Notes: generated by a model from the sequence alone, not told the origin. Shown: positions 44,187 to 53,072, counted from the first letter of the stretch. The stretch: 64,000 bases of DNA from Phycisphaeraceae bacterium (GCA_019636535.1 JAHBXK010000013.1:18941-82940); one strand, 5' to 3'. Numbers and translations are program-made.

Positions 44187-45401
44187 ATGCGCCGTCGATC
44201 CGCCCAGCCGATCCGTTCGTTCGATCCGGCCCGACCTTCGCAACCGACCCAGCCGCGTCAGCCTGCGCGGGCCCGCCGGACCGACTCGGTTGCGACCTTC
44301 GAAGCGCTCGAGCCGCGCCAGTTGCTCTCGAGCATCCCCGTCGTGTCCATGATGCAGACCGATCGCGTCGCTTCCGAGGCGGGCGACGACATCGCACGCT
44401 TCGGCGTCAAGCGCACAGGTTCGCTCGCCGAGCCGCTCGTGGTTCGCTACACCGTTGGCGGCACCGCCACGCCCAACGAAGACTACATCGGTCTCTCCGG
44501 CACCATCCGCATCCCCGCCGGCAAGCGCTTCGCGAGACTCCCGATCATCCCGATCGACGACTACGAAGTCGAAGGCAACGAGTTCGTCATCATCCGGCTT
44601 CAGGAGCGCCCCGGCATCTATTCCATCATCGCCGATGATCCCGCGGCCTATATGGCCCGCATCACCATCCTCGACGACGATGTGGCGCCCGTCGTTCGCG
44701 TGGAGACCCCCGTCCGTGTCGCCACCGAGTTCGGCCCGCAGAACGGCCTGCTCGTCTTCACACGCTCCGGCCCGCTCGAGATCCCCCTCACCGTCCGCCT
44801 TCGCATTACCGGCTCGGCCAACGGCAACGCCGAGAAGGGGCCGCTCGACTACGTCCCGCTTCCCAACCGCATTACCTTCCCCGAAGGCGTCGACCGTGTC
44901 GAACTCGAGGTCGATGCGTTGAACGACAACCTGCTCGAGGGCAACGAGACCGTCCGAGTCCGGATCCTCGCTTCCGACAAGTACGAACTCGACACCTCCG
45001 ATCCAGCGTCATACACCTCCACCGTCGTCATCCGCGACCGCCCGCTCGTCACGCTCTTCACCATCGACCCCGTCGCCACGACCGACCCCGGCGACACCGG
45101 CATGTTCCTGCTCCACCGAACCGGCCCGCTCAACGAGGAACTCCGGGTCTCCTACACCTTTACCGGCACGGCCCGCCGCGGCATCGACTTCATCGATCTC
45201 CCCGCCACGCTCGTCTTCGCCCCGGGCCAGGCGCTCCTGCGCGTCGAGATCGTCGGGCTGGGCACCAGCATGACCGAGCCCTTCAAGACCGTGCGGATGT
45301 CCCTATTGAACCGCCCGCGCTACAACCTCAACCTCGCGGTGCCCCAGACCTTCACCGCCGACGTCCGGATCTTCGACGACGCGATCGGTGCAGCGATCTG
45401 A
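44187..45401 (+). CDS. LEPR-motif surface protein with Calx-beta repeats
   Basis: 404 residues. The N-terminus has a basic region and FEALEPRQLLS (LEPRxLL), a motif that precedes the surface part in many planctomycete exported proteins. Three Calx-beta-like repeats follow: DIARFGVKRTGSLAEPLVVR with GTATPNEDYIGLSG; LLVFTRSGPLEIPLTVRLRI with PLDYVPLPNRITFPEG; and GMFLLHRTGPLNEELRVSYT with GTARRGIDFIDLPATL. The acidic loop DDYEVEGNEFVIIRL is a typical calcium site. Calx-beta repeats bind calcium and mediate adhesion or structural contacts. ATG at 44187 behind GGAG. Confidence 0.85.
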   Translation: MRRRSAQPIRSFDPARPSQPTQPRQPARARRTDSVATFEALEPRQLLSSIPVVSMMQTDRVASEAGDDIARFGVKRTGSLAEPLVVRYTVGGTATPNEDYIGLSGTIRIPAGKRFARLPIIPIDDYEVEGNEFVIIRLQERPGIYSIIADDPAAYMARITILDDDVAPVVRVETPVRVATEFGPQNGLLVFTRSGPLEIPLTVRLRITGSANGNAEKGPLDYVPLPNRITFPEGVDRVELEVDALNDNLLEGNETVRVRILASDKYELDTSDPASYTSTVVIRDRPLVTLFTIDPVATTDPGDTGMFLLHRTGPLNEELRVSYTFTGTARRGIDFIDLPATLVFAPGQALLRVEIVGLGTSMTEPFKTVRMSLLNRPRYNLNLAVPQTFTADVRIFDDAIGAAI

Positions 45402-45505
45402 TCTCACCGTAATCGTCCATCCCGATCGGTGAAACCCCGAACCGGCGGCCCCCGTTCGCCCGTGGCCACCCTGCGCTCGGGCCTGATCCGCCGCCCGCGC
45501 TGGCG

Positions 45506-45511
45506 TACCAT
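45506..45511 (+). promoter_or_regulatory. candidate -10 (TACCAT) of the ferredoxin gene
   Basis: TACCAT ends 33 nt before the ATG at 45545; with a CGGAG Shine-Dalgarno present, a short leader of about 25 nt is expected. Confidence 0.35.
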
Positions 45512-45544
45512 CGCGCTCCGCAAGGACGAACGGAGCCGACTTTC

Positions 45545-45811
45545 ATGCCCCACATCATCGCCGAGCCCTGCATCGGAACCAAGGACACCTCCTGCGTGGA
45601 GGTGTGCCCCGTCGATTGCATCCACCCCACCAAGAACGAGGCCGACTTCGGCAAGACCGACCAACTCTACATCGACCCCGACACCTGCATCGACTGCGGC
45701 CTCTGCGTCGACGAGTGCCCGGTCAAGGCGATCTTCCCCGAAGAGGACCTCCCCGCCGAGTGGAACCGATTCGTCCAGATCAATCTTGATTACTACAAGG
45801 CCAAGGTCTGA
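45545..45811 (+). CDS. fdxA: 7Fe ferredoxin ([3Fe-4S][4Fe-4S])
   Basis: 88 residues. The eight cysteines match the Azotobacter ferredoxin I pattern: Cys9, Cys17 and Cys58 would bind the [3Fe-4S] cluster, Cys21, Cys48, Cys51 and Cys54 the [4Fe-4S] cluster, and Cys25 is free. Motifs: CIGTKDTSCVEVCPVDCI and CIDCGLCVDECPVKAI. It is a soluble low-potential electron carrier. It stands alone, followed after 8 bp by the converging glycosyltransferase gene. Confidence 0.93.
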   Translation: MPHIIAEPCIGTKDTSCVEVCPVDCIHPTKNEADFGKTDQLYIDPDTCIDCGLCVDECPVKAIFPEEDLPAEWNRFVQINLDYYKAKV

Positions 45812-45819
45812 GCCGGCGA

Positions 45820-47379
45820 CTACTCGCCGACGCGGTACAGCCCCGCCTCGTACCGCCCGAAGCGGAACGTCTCGACCAGCCGCGCACCGACCTGCTCAAC
45901 ATGCTCGTCGGCCTCGCCCGCTCGCAGCAGCAGGTACACCACGCCCCGATCCTCCCCCGTCGAAAGCGCTGGTTTGCGCCACAGCGCACGCAACCGGATC
46001 GCATCGTCCGCCGCAGCGTGTTGCGCATACAGCAGCACGTCCGGCCGGGCCTCGATCGCGCCGTCGGCGATGACCGTAACACCCCCGGCCGATCCGGTCT
46101 CAGACGCGAGATCGGCCGCGGCGATCTGCGCGATCCGTTCCCCCACCCGCCGAGTCACATGCGACTCTTCTCGGTGCGTGTAGAAGTACGCGCTCACCAC
46201 CGCCCCAACCAAAAGCGCCACCGGCAGCACCCACGCCCGCCCCAGCATCAGCGCCCGTGTCAGCCGCTCGGCAATCGCATCCGCTGCCTCGCCGCTCCAT
46301 GCCCTTGCCGCCCAGAACCCGGCGACGGGAAACAGCAGCCCGATCGCCGGCAGCGCGTAGCGCGGGTTCCCCACCCCCGTCACGGTGAACACAATCAACG
46401 CCCACAGCCAAGCCGAGGTCAAAGTACCCGCGATCCAATACGACGGCGCGCGTGCTTCTTCTCTACTCGCTGAGAGTGCCTGCGGCAGCAGCGCCAGACT
46501 CGCCGGCAGCCCGGCCACCCACGCTGCGGGAATCAGCATCAATGTCCGCAGCGGCTTCTCCCACAAGAACGACCCCTCCTCCGTTACTGCCCCCAGCGCG
46601 TAACTTCGCGTCCACACGCGCCACCAGAGCACGCCCGCAACCCCCGCGCCGAGCGCCAGCGCGGCCAAGGCCCACTGCCTGGTCAGGGCCGACCGAAGGC
46701 CCGATCGCCACCAGCACACCCCCAGCACCCCCGCCAGCACCGGCCCAGACGCCGACCCTTTCCCAATCACCGCGACGAACGCCCCGATTCCGACCGCCAA
46801 CGGCCCCGCGATCGCGTCCAATCGCTCGAAAGCGCTCCGCTCAGCGCGAGGCGCATCCCGTCCAACCTCGCGAAACACCAACGTATGCACCAGCCCCAGC
46901 CCCATGACCTGCGCCCCCACGATGCACGTCATCTCGATCTCGGCGCTCCGGCCCCATGACCAGAGCGCTGGCGCCAGCGCCTGCGCCAATCCCGCGGCCA
47001 GGCCCGCGCCGCGTCCGAACCACCGCGTCGCAAACCACCAGCACGCCAGCACGCCGATCGTCGCCGCCAAGAGCGACGGCAACCGCGCTGACCACTCGTT
47101 GAACCCGAACACCGATGCCGATGCGCCGATCGCCCACGGCATGCCCGGCGGCTTGCGCAGGTACGGCGTCTCGAACATCTCCAACTTCAGCCATTCCCCC
47201 GTCCGCGCCATCGTCCAGCCGGGCACAACCCGATGCCCCTCGCTCGACGCAAACCCCGGCACGCCGAGCCACAGCCCGTACACCAGCAGGCACACCGCGA
47301 TCAGCAACCCCGCCCACACGGGCGCGCTGCGCGACCATGCCCACCGCGCCGATCGACCCTGCCCGCCGCCTTTGCTCAA
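45820..47379 (-). CDS. ArnT/PMT-like glycosyltransferase (family 39)
   Basis: 519 residues, polytopic. The acidic first loop SSEGHRVVPGWTMARTGEWL and the substrate motif YLRKPPGMPWAIG mark a PMT/ArnT-type enzyme using a lipid-linked sugar donor. About ten hydrophobic helices occupy residues 20-420 and a short periplasmic C-terminal domain follows. The start is TTG 47379, with AAGGGGG upstream, overlapping the stop of the phosphatase-like gene as TTGA, so the two are translationally coupled. This is the second such enzyme in the window. Confidence 0.87.
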   Translation of the reverse strand: MSKGGGQGRSARWAWSRSAPVWAGLLIAVCLLVYGLWLGVPGFASSEGHRVVPGWTMARTGEWLKLEMFETPYLRKPPGMPWAIGASASVFGFNEWSARLPSLLAATIGVLACWWFATRWFGRGAGLAAGLAQALAPALWSWGRSAEIEMTCIVGAQVMGLGLVHTLVFREVGRDAPRAERSAFERLDAIAGPLAVGIGAFVAVIGKGSASGPVLAGVLGVCWWRSGLRSALTRQWALAALALGAGVAGVLWWRVWTRSYALGAVTEEGSFLWEKPLRTLMLIPAAWVAGLPASLALLPQALSASREEARAPSYWIAGTLTSAWLWALIVFTVTGVGNPRYALPAIGLLFPVAGFWAARAWSGEAADAIAERLTRALMLGRAWVLPVALLVGAVVSAYFYTHREESHVTRRVGERIAQIAAADLASETGSAGGVTVIADGAIEARPDVLLYAQHAAADDAIRLRALWRKPALSTGEDRGVVYLLLRAGEADEHVEQVGARLVETFRFGRYEAGLYRVGE

Positions 47380-48005
47380 CGTCCGCCCCCTTGCCTGTCC
47401 TTCGTTGGCGCACCCACCGCGGCCAGTTCCGCCTCAAACGTCGGGTGTCCTTCAACCCACGCGCCCTCCTCCAACGCCCGCAACACCAGCCCCGCCCACT
47501 CCGGCAACCGCTTCTCGGTTTGCCCGCCTCCCGCCGGGTCCGCGCCATGCACCACGCGATAGAGGTCTTCGCACGCGCCCGTCCGCGTCAGACCGTCCGG
47601 ACACCGCACCAGCACCGGCTGCATCGTTGGTTCCGCCAACACGCGCAGCGCAGCGACGAACGCGTTGGGATTCGGGTTGGCCGAGTCGCCCACCGGAAGC
47701 ACCAGCCGGCGCACTCCGACCGCCGTCGCCGTGCGTTGCGCCAGCCGCTCGCGCAACGGGTCCGCCTCCGGCTCAACAAGGTCCACGATCGTCCTGATGC
47801 CGTGCCTCAGCACCGCCCGCTCGGTCGATGCGGGCCTCGAGTTCGCCGACGAGCGATAGAACTGTTCCGCCGCAACTTCCGAGAATCGCACCGGCAGCAA
47901 GTTCGGCCGGACCGCCGACGCGTACACGCCCCACGCCGCCACGCCGGCGAGCAACAGCCGCACACCCCACACGCCCGCCCGCGTCCTTGGTCTGTGTGTT
48001 TGCAA
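47376..48005 (-). CDS. membrane-anchored protein tyrosine/dual-specificity phosphatase-like
   Basis: 209 residues. An N-terminal signal anchor (VRLLLAGVAAWGVYASAV) is followed by a domain with FYRSSANSRPASTERAVLRH, GIRTIVDLVEPEAD and the CX5R loop VLVRCPDGLTRTGACEDLYR. This is the cysteine-phosphatase P-loop; the usual preceding His is Arg and the second position is Pro-Asp. The Siw14/DSP-type fold is inferred. The active site would face the periplasm. The start TTG 48005 is chosen because TAGAAT on the - strand ends 7 nt before it; GTG 47972 is the alternative. It overlaps the glycosyltransferase gene by 4 nt. Confidence 0.72.
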   Translation of the reverse strand: MQTHRPRTRAGVWGVRLLLAGVAAWGVYASAVRPNLLPVRFSEVAAEQFYRSSANSRPASTERAVLRHGIRTIVDLVEPEADPLRERLAQRTATAVGVRRLVLPVGDSANPNPNAFVAALRVLAEPTMQPVLVRCPDGLTRTGACEDLYRVVHGADPAGGGQTEKRLPEWAGLVLRALEEGAWVEGHPTFEAELAAVGAPTKDRQGGGR

Positions 48006-48008
48006 GCC

Positions 48009-48043
48009 GCCGATTCTATCGAGAATCGGCCCAACCCTACCAT
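48009..48043. promoter_or_regulatory. divergent promoter region with a perfect inverted repeat
   Basis: gccgattct at 48009-48017 and agaatcggc at 48022-48030 form a perfect 9-bp inverted repeat with an atcg centre. The - strand TAGAAT (48018-48013) ends 7 nt before TTG 48005, and the + strand TACCAT (48038-48043) ends 8 nt before the recR ATG. The palindrome overlaps the first -10 and lies where the recR promoter upstream region would be, so a repressor could act on both. Confidence 0.5.
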
Positions 48044-48051
48044 CCGCGCCA

Positions 48052-48897
48052 ATGCCCGACGCCAACCCCGATCCCGCACCCGCGCCGCGCAAGCCCGACG
48101 CCGCTCCCCGATCGGCGAAGCCACGCGCCCTCGGCGGATGGTCCGCCCCTCGCGGCTATCCCGAGAGCGTCGTGCGCCTCATGGACGAACTGGCCAAACT
48201 CCCCGGCGTCGGCCGCCGTTCCGCCGAGCGACTGGCCTTCCACGTCCTCAAGTCCTCAACCGATCAGGCCCTCGCCCTCGCCCGCGCCATCGAGGACGTC
48301 AAGGCTCGCGTCCGCCACTGCCGCATCTGCTACAACCTCGCCGACGTCCTCGACGGCTCCGAACCGCCCGTCCCCGTCGCGAGCCAACCAGCCGACCACG
48401 GCAGCGCTGGCGCCCGCACGGCCCTCGGCGGCTCGATCTGCTCCATCTGCGCCCGAGCCTCCGCCGGATCAACCGACGATCCGTCCGCCGATCCCGCATC
48501 GCGCCCCCGCGACGGCGGCGTCGTCATGGTCGTCGAGCAACCCAAGGACCTCATCGCGCTCGAGCAGACCGGCTCCTACTCCGGCGTCTACCACGTCCTC
48601 ATGGGCAGGCTCTCCCCGATGGACGGCGTCGGCCCCGGCGACCTCACCATCGCCGACCTGCTCGCCCGTGTCGATAACCCCGGCCGCAACGCGGGCGGCG
48701 TTCCCGTGCGCGAAATCGTCCTCGCGCTCAACCCAACGCTCGAAGGCGACGGCACCACGCTCTACCTCGCCGAGCAACTCAAGGCCCGCAAGGTCTCCGT
48801 CACTCGCCTGGCCCGCGGCCTGCCCACCGGTTCGCAACTCGAGTTCGCTTCCAAGGCCGTGCTCGCCGACGCCATCGAGGGACGCCGTACGGTCTAA
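48052..48897 (+). CDS. recR: recombination mediator RecR with expanded zinc-finger region
   Basis: 281 residues against about 200. RecR with RecO (and RecF) loads RecA at gaps. Present: the HhH-like DELAKLPGVGRRSAERLAFH, the zinc-finger half-sites HCRICYNLADV and SICSICARAS, and the TOPRIM domain (VMVVEQPKDLIALEQTGSYS, GVYHVLMGRLSPMDGVGP). The zinc finger is split by about 32 residues of Pro/Ala/Ser-rich sequence, and a further Ser/Asp/Pro insert follows it; there is also a roughly 30-residue N-terminal extension. Leaderless start with TACCAT 8 nt upstream. Confidence 0.93.
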   Translation: MPDANPDPAPAPRKPDAAPRSAKPRALGGWSAPRGYPESVVRLMDELAKLPGVGRRSAERLAFHVLKSSTDQALALARAIEDVKARVRHCRICYNLADVLDGSEPPVPVASQPADHGSAGARTALGGSICSICARASAGSTDDPSADPASRPRDGGVVMVVEQPKDLIALEQTGSYSGVYHVLMGRLSPMDGVGPGDLTIADLLARVDNPGRNAGGVPVREIVLALNPTLEGDGTTLYLAEQLKARKVSVTRLARGLPTGSQLEFASKAVLADAIEGRRTV

Positions 48898-48931
48898 ACA
48901 GCGCCCGCCCCCTCGCCCCCCCGGCGACGAC

Positions 48932-49447
48932 TCACCCCTTGGTATTCAGCCACACCCCCTCCACGTCGTCCTGTCCCTTCAGCCGCACGTCGATCTTCTC
49001 GTCAGGCCCGGGCGAGACGCGGATGCCCGCGTGGTCCGGCTGGATCGGAAGCTCGCGCTCCGGCCTGGCCACCAGCACCGCCAGTCGGAGCCGCTTGGGC
49101 CGGCCGAAGTCCACGATCTCACGGATCGCGGCCAAAACGCTCCGGCCTGTCATGATCACGTCATCGCACAACACCACGTCCCGGCCGTTCACGTCGAACG
49201 GCAGGTCGGTCCTGCCCACCTTGGCTCCCGCGCCCGTCTCGCTCAGGTCGTCTCGATAAAGCGTGATGTCGATCGAGCCGACGTCCTTCACGCCGAGTTT
49301 CTGCGCAAGCCGGGCGGCCAGGACATCGCCCCGCCGACGGATGCCGATCATCGCCAGTTTCGAGCGATCGCCCGTCAGCGCCAGAATGTCCTTTGACAGC
49401 GCTTCGATGAGCGCGTCCACACCCGCTTCGTCGGCCAGTGGCTTCAT
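48932..49447 (-). CDS. pyrR: PyrR bifunctional regulator / uracil phosphoribosyltransferase
   Basis: 171 residues. Type I phosphoribosyltransferase with the PRPP motif VVLCDDVIMTGRSVLAAI, the IGIRRRGDVLAARLAQKLG strand, and the PyrR-specific GSIDITLYRDDLSE. PyrR proteins bind pyr mRNA leaders in Bacillus and also make UMP; in Gram-negative lineages the RNA role is less certain. No pyrimidine gene is adjacent, so a stand-alone regulatory or salvage role is inferred. Confidence 0.9.
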   Translation of the reverse strand: MKPLADEAGVDALIEALSKDILALTGDRSKLAMIGIRRRGDVLAARLAQKLGVKDVGSIDITLYRDDLSETGAGAKVGRTDLPFDVNGRDVVLCDDVIMTGRSVLAAIREIVDFGRPKRLRLAVLVARPERELPIQPDHAGIRVSPGPDEKIDVRLKGQDDVEGVWLNTKG

Positions 49448-49535
49448 GCGGGCAGTGTACAGCCGGCACCCGGGCCGTCAATCCCGGCTCGGGCGCTCGA
49501 ATGGCTTTCACCACGAACTCGTCGATCGACTCGGC

Positions 49536-50186
49536 TCAACGCCCGCGCGGCGCGGCGGCGTACTCGTTGTTCATCGTGGTGATGACTTCCCGGGTGATGT
49601 CCAGCCGATTGTTCACGTACAGCATGCGCTTGAGCAGCATCGCCCGACGCAGCGCCTGCTCGTTGTCGCCGCTGGGAATCTCCGCCTTGTCGTCGCTCAC
49701 CAGCACAAGGTCGTAGCCGTTCTTCTGAGCGATCCGCTCGGCTGTCGCGTCAACTTTCAGGTACAGGTCGCGGAACATGTTCACGGTCATCTCGTTGAGC
49801 ACCTTCAGCGCCAACTGCCGCTCGAACTCGCCGCGGAACATGACCTCTCTGAACTCGTCCTGCTTCTTGGTGCGCTCGGGCGTGCCGGGGCTCAGCAACT
49901 CAAGCTCGGACTGGAGCCGCTTGGCGCGGTCCTCGATGGGCTTGAGCAAGGTGTCCGTCTCGCGTGCCTTGGTCTTGATCATCTCGGCACGGTCCTCCCG
50001 CTCCTTCAACGCGTTGATCACTTCCTCCAGATCGATCACCGCTACCGTCGTCGCGGCGGGTGCCGCGTCACGATTGCCCGATGCAACCCGGGCGCCAAAC
50101 CAACCCGAGGCCGCCACCGCCACGCCCAGCATCATCACCATCGACACCCGCGATAGATCCTTCCGACCGCTCCACATCCCTGTCAT
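49536..50186 (-). CDS. OmpH/Skp-like periplasmic chaperone
   Basis: 216 residues. A signal-anchor segment (VSMVMMLGVAVAASGWFGA) is followed by TVAVIDLEEVINALKEREDR. A long charged coiled coil (RAEMIKTKARETDTLLKPIE, SELELLSPGTPERTKKQDEF) comes next, then a short C-terminal strand region. This is the Skp/OmpH layout: trimeric jellyfish-shaped chaperones that carry unfolded outer-membrane proteins. GGAG Shine-Dalgarno before ATG 50186. No bamA or lpx genes are adjacent. Confidence 0.85.
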   Translation of the reverse strand: MTGMWSGRKDLSRVSMVMMLGVAVAASGWFGARVASGNRDAAPAATTVAVIDLEEVINALKEREDRAEMIKTKARETDTLLKPIEDRAKRLQSELELLSPGTPERTKKQDEFREVMFRGEFERQLALKVLNEMTVNMFRDLYLKVDATAERIAQKNGYDLVLVSDDKAEIPSGDNEQALRRAMLLKRMLYVNNRLDITREVITTMNNEYAAAPRGR

Positions 50187-50474
50187 GGCCGACTTCTCCT
50201 GATTGGTTGACCATCCGCCGGGACGTCAACGCGAATACGCAGACGCTCCCGCCGAACCGACGCCGAGCGCCGGAACCGGGGATGATACACCGAGTTCTCC
50301 CGTCCCAACCGCTGCGGTGAGCCAAGTCATTCCTCTTTAGAGTGATACGATGGTCTTTTCCTGCGTACTCCCGCCTGTGCAGTTCTCAAATCGTCGGGAT
50401 GCTGCTTGAGTTCCTACGCTCGACGTTGGGCGCGCTGTCGCTTGCGCCCGAGTCGTTCGCCAGTCGGAGCCCGC

Positions 50475-51548
50475 ATGGCCGAGTATCACGACTACTACGG
50501 AATGCTCGGTGTGTCTCGGGACGCAACCGCTGAAGAGATCCAACGCGCCTTCCGAAAGTTAGCTCGCGAGTTCCACCCCGACCTTAACTCGACACACGAA
50601 GCCGAGATGCGCTTCAAAGCCATCAATGAGGCCTACGAAGTTCTCAAAGACACAAAGAGGCGCGAAATGTACGATTCGCGCGACAGCGACTGGACAGCGG
50701 CCCAGGATCCTGATTTGAAGCCCGACCCATCGACCAGCGCCCCCCTATCGAGCGCTCCGATGCAGCCTGACACCGAGCCGCTCTCTCCCGCCCCCCGCAA
50801 GCGTCTGCTCACCGCGCTCGGCAGGCCCGGCGCGCTCGGAATCGCCTGGCTCATCTTCCCACCCCTCGGCGGATTCCTGCTCTTCGCCTACATGAAGTCC
50901 GTCGCCGAGTGGTTCCGAAACCACGGCGACGCCGGCGGCGTTGGCCTCTTCATCCTCGGCTTCATGATCCTCGCGGGCCTTGGTCTCCTGCCCACCTACG
51001 CGCAAGCCATCCTCGCGGGCTTCGCTTTCACTCGAGATCTCGGCCTGGGCATCGCCTTCCTCGCCGCGCTCGCAGGCTTCACCGGCGCTGCAACCCTCGG
51101 CTACCTCATCGCACGCCGAGTGAGCGGCGACCGCGTAGTCACCCTCATCGAGACCAACCGCAAGGCCCGCGCTGTGCGCAACGCCCTCATCGCCGAGCGC
51201 AGGCCGCTCCGCACGCTCGGCGTGGTGGCTCTGCTCCGCCTACCGCCGAACTCCCCCTTCGCGCTCACCAACCTCGTCATGGCCGGCGTGCGCGTCCCCC
51301 TTCCCCTCTTTATCCCCGCCACCATGATCGGCATGGCTCCGCGCACCTTCGCCGCGGTCTACTTCGGCTCCACGCTCGAGGAGTTCGTCGTCGATCCCAA
51401 ACCGCCCCGCGCGATCGTCATCGCCGGATTCGTCATCACCGTCATCGTCGTGCTCGTGATCGGCTACCTCGCGCAGCGCGCGCTCGACCGCCTCTCCGGG
51501 CCAACACCCGCGGAGCAATCCGCTCCCGACGCGCCATCCGACGCCTGA
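50475..51548 (+). CDS. J-domain fused to VTT/DedA-type membrane domain
   Basis: 357 residues. Residues 1-70 are a J-domain with the HPD motif in FHPDLN ([38 protein letters not shown]). After an acidic, Pro-rich linker, residues 115-340 form a VTT (SNARE-associated/TVP38/DedA) membrane domain, with [40 protein letters not shown] and [23 protein letters not shown] proteins are lipid scramblases or transporters; a J-domain recruits DnaK. The fusion suggests DnaK-assisted membrane remodelling or quality control, which is inference. ATG at 50475 behind CGGAG. Confidence 0.85.
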   Translation: MAEYHDYYGMLGVSRDATAEEIQRAFRKLAREFHPDLNSTHEAEMRFKAINEAYEVLKDTKRREMYDSRDSDWTAAQDPDLKPDPSTSAPLSSAPMQPDTEPLSPAPRKRLLTALGRPGALGIAWLIFPPLGGFLLFAYMKSVAEWFRNHGDAGGVGLFILGFMILAGLGLLPTYAQAILAGFAFTRDLGLGIAFLAALAGFTGAATLGYLIARRVSGDRVVTLIETNRKARAVRNALIAERRPLRTLGVVALLRLPPNSPFALTNLVMAGVRVPLPLFIPATMIGMAPRTFAAVYFGSTLEEFVVDPKPPRAIVIAGFVITVIVVLVIGYLAQRALDRLSGPTPAEQSAPDAPSDA

Positions 51549-51578
51549 CCTCCGCACCCACACACGAATCAGCCTTCG

Positions 51579-52844
51579 TCAGCGCGGCTTGGGATCACCG
51601 TCATGCCCCACCGCCCCGGCGGGCGTGCCTTGCCCTCCCGCGCCGCCGATCCCGCCCGACTTGTCCACCCCTTGCCCGTTCCCTCCCCGGCCACCCGATC
51701 CACCCGAGCCTTGATTCTGCCCACCCCCGCCCACGCCACCGGGGCCGCCGTTCCCACCCTGCGACATCGCCCCGGCATTCCCCCCTCGCCCGCCGGGTCC
51801 GCCACGACCCCCCGTCCTCACCGGAAACACGCCCAGCCCGCCCGCCCCGCCGTTCCCACCCGCTCCGCCGTCGCCCCCTCGCCCGCCCGATGGCGCACCC
51901 GCACCGCCCGCCCCTCCCCAACCCCCGTCTCCACCCTGCCCGTGCCCTCCACCCCGTCCACCGTGCCCACCCTTGCCTCCCCGCCCCCCCGGCCCGCCGA
52001 ACGAGGCGAACGAATCCCCTTCACCCCCGCCCCCGCCGCTCCCGCCCATTCCCCCCGGCCCAAAGCCGTCGCCGTTGCCCCCATTCCCACCATCGCCGCC
52101 GCTTCCTCCCGCAAACCACCCTCCGGGTCCCCCAGCCCCACCGTGACCTCCGCCCCGATTTGAGCCCAATGCCGCGTGACCACCGTTCCCGCCGTTCCCG
52201 CCCCGCCCATTGCCAAAGCCCGACCCTCCCGGCCCGCCGTTCCCGCCCGGCCTGAGCGGGTCACCCTCCCCGCCATTCCCACCATCGCCGCCGTATCCAC
52301 CAAACGCTGTCGCGTGCCCACCGGGTCCCCCGTGGCCACCCCCCTTGCCGCCGTTCCCACCTCGGCCCCCAGTCCCGGTCTGCGATGACCCGCCCGGCCC
52401 GCCACTCCCGGCCGGTCGCCACCAGAAACTCGCCCCTCCACTCCCTCCGTTGCCGCCGGGCGCGTCACCGATCCCCGGCCCACCCGGCCCGCCGTGTCCC
52501 GCGTGCGCATCCTCGGTCGCATCCGCTCCGTTTCCGCCCGGCCCTCCCCGCCCATCCCGCCACGGATTGAAAGGGTCCGAACCAGGAAAACCGGGCCGAC
52601 CGTTCGGATCGCGGCTCCACGGCATGCCACCATCGCACCCCCAGCACTGGGCGTTGAAAACCGGATGCGGCTTGTTCCAGCAGTCCGGCCGCTGCAGCCA
52701 CAACTGGAAGTCCTGGATGAGGTTGCAGCCCGACAGAGTCGGTTCCTTCGCCCCCGCTCCCTGCGACAGCGCGCCGACGACGACCATCACCGCTGCGCCG
52801 AGCGTGCGAGTGAAGTGATGGTGCTGGCCGGTGCGTTTGTTCAT
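51579..52844 (-). CDS. secreted glycine-rich repeat protein
   Basis: 421 residues. Signal peptide MNKRTGQHHHFTRTLGAAVM to about GAGA. A short Cys/Trp-containing head follows (CNLIQDFQLWLQRPDCWNKP, FNAQCWGCDGG). More than 300 residues are then made of GGxGG, GGPGG and GGNGG repeats broken by Trp, Phe and His motifs. The composition resembles PE-PGRS and collagen-like surface proteins; an extracellular structural role is likely. The DNA is correspondingly repetitive and C-rich on the + strand. It is convergent with the J-VTT gene. Confidence 0.8.
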   Translation of the reverse strand: MNKRTGQHHHFTRTLGAAVMVVVGALSQGAGAKEPTLSGCNLIQDFQLWLQRPDCWNKPHPVFNAQCWGCDGGMPWSRDPNGRPGFPGSDPFNPWRDGRGGPGGNGADATEDAHAGHGGPGGPGIGDAPGGNGGSGGASFWWRPAGSGGPGGSSQTGTGGRGGNGGKGGGHGGPGGHATAFGGYGGDGGNGGEGDPLRPGGNGGPGGSGFGNGRGGNGGNGGHAALGSNRGGGHGGAGGPGGWFAGGSGGDGGNGGNGDGFGPGGMGGSGGGGGEGDSFASFGGPGGRGGKGGHGGRGGGHGQGGDGGWGGAGGAGAPSGGRGGDGGAGGNGGAGGLGVFPVRTGGRGGPGGRGGNAGAMSQGGNGGPGGVGGGGQNQGSGGSGGRGGNGQGVDKSGGIGGAGGQGTPAGAVGHDGDPKPR

Positions 52845-53009
52845 GCGGATCGGTCGGTTGCGCCCTGACTCCATTGCCCAAAACCCAGGCGGAGGCCGCC
52901 GGGGTGCTCTGGATCGGACGATCCATGCTTCGATCGCCAACCTGTAACACATAGCGGACGAAGTTGCAAGTTCCAAATTCCTTCGATTTGCCCCGGTTCG
53001 GAGGCGGTC

Positions 53010-53045
53010 GGTTGTTCCGCAACAACCCTGCTCGGGGGATAGACT
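53010..53045 (+). promoter_or_regulatory. dnaN upstream hairpin and candidate -10
   Basis: ggttgtt (53010-53016) and aacaacc (53021-53027) form a perfect 7-bp stem with a ccgc loop. TAGACT at 53040-53045 is a likely -10, giving a leader of about 20 nt with GAGGAG before the ATG at 53073. Confidence 0.4.
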
Positions 53046-53072
53046 CACGACCCTCTGAGGAGTGACTGAACG

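Noticed and set aside
51600..52600. Regular repeats that might be taken for a CRISPR array
   Set aside because: The repeats are in phase with codons of the Gly-rich protein; unit length varies and there are no unique spacers or cas genes.
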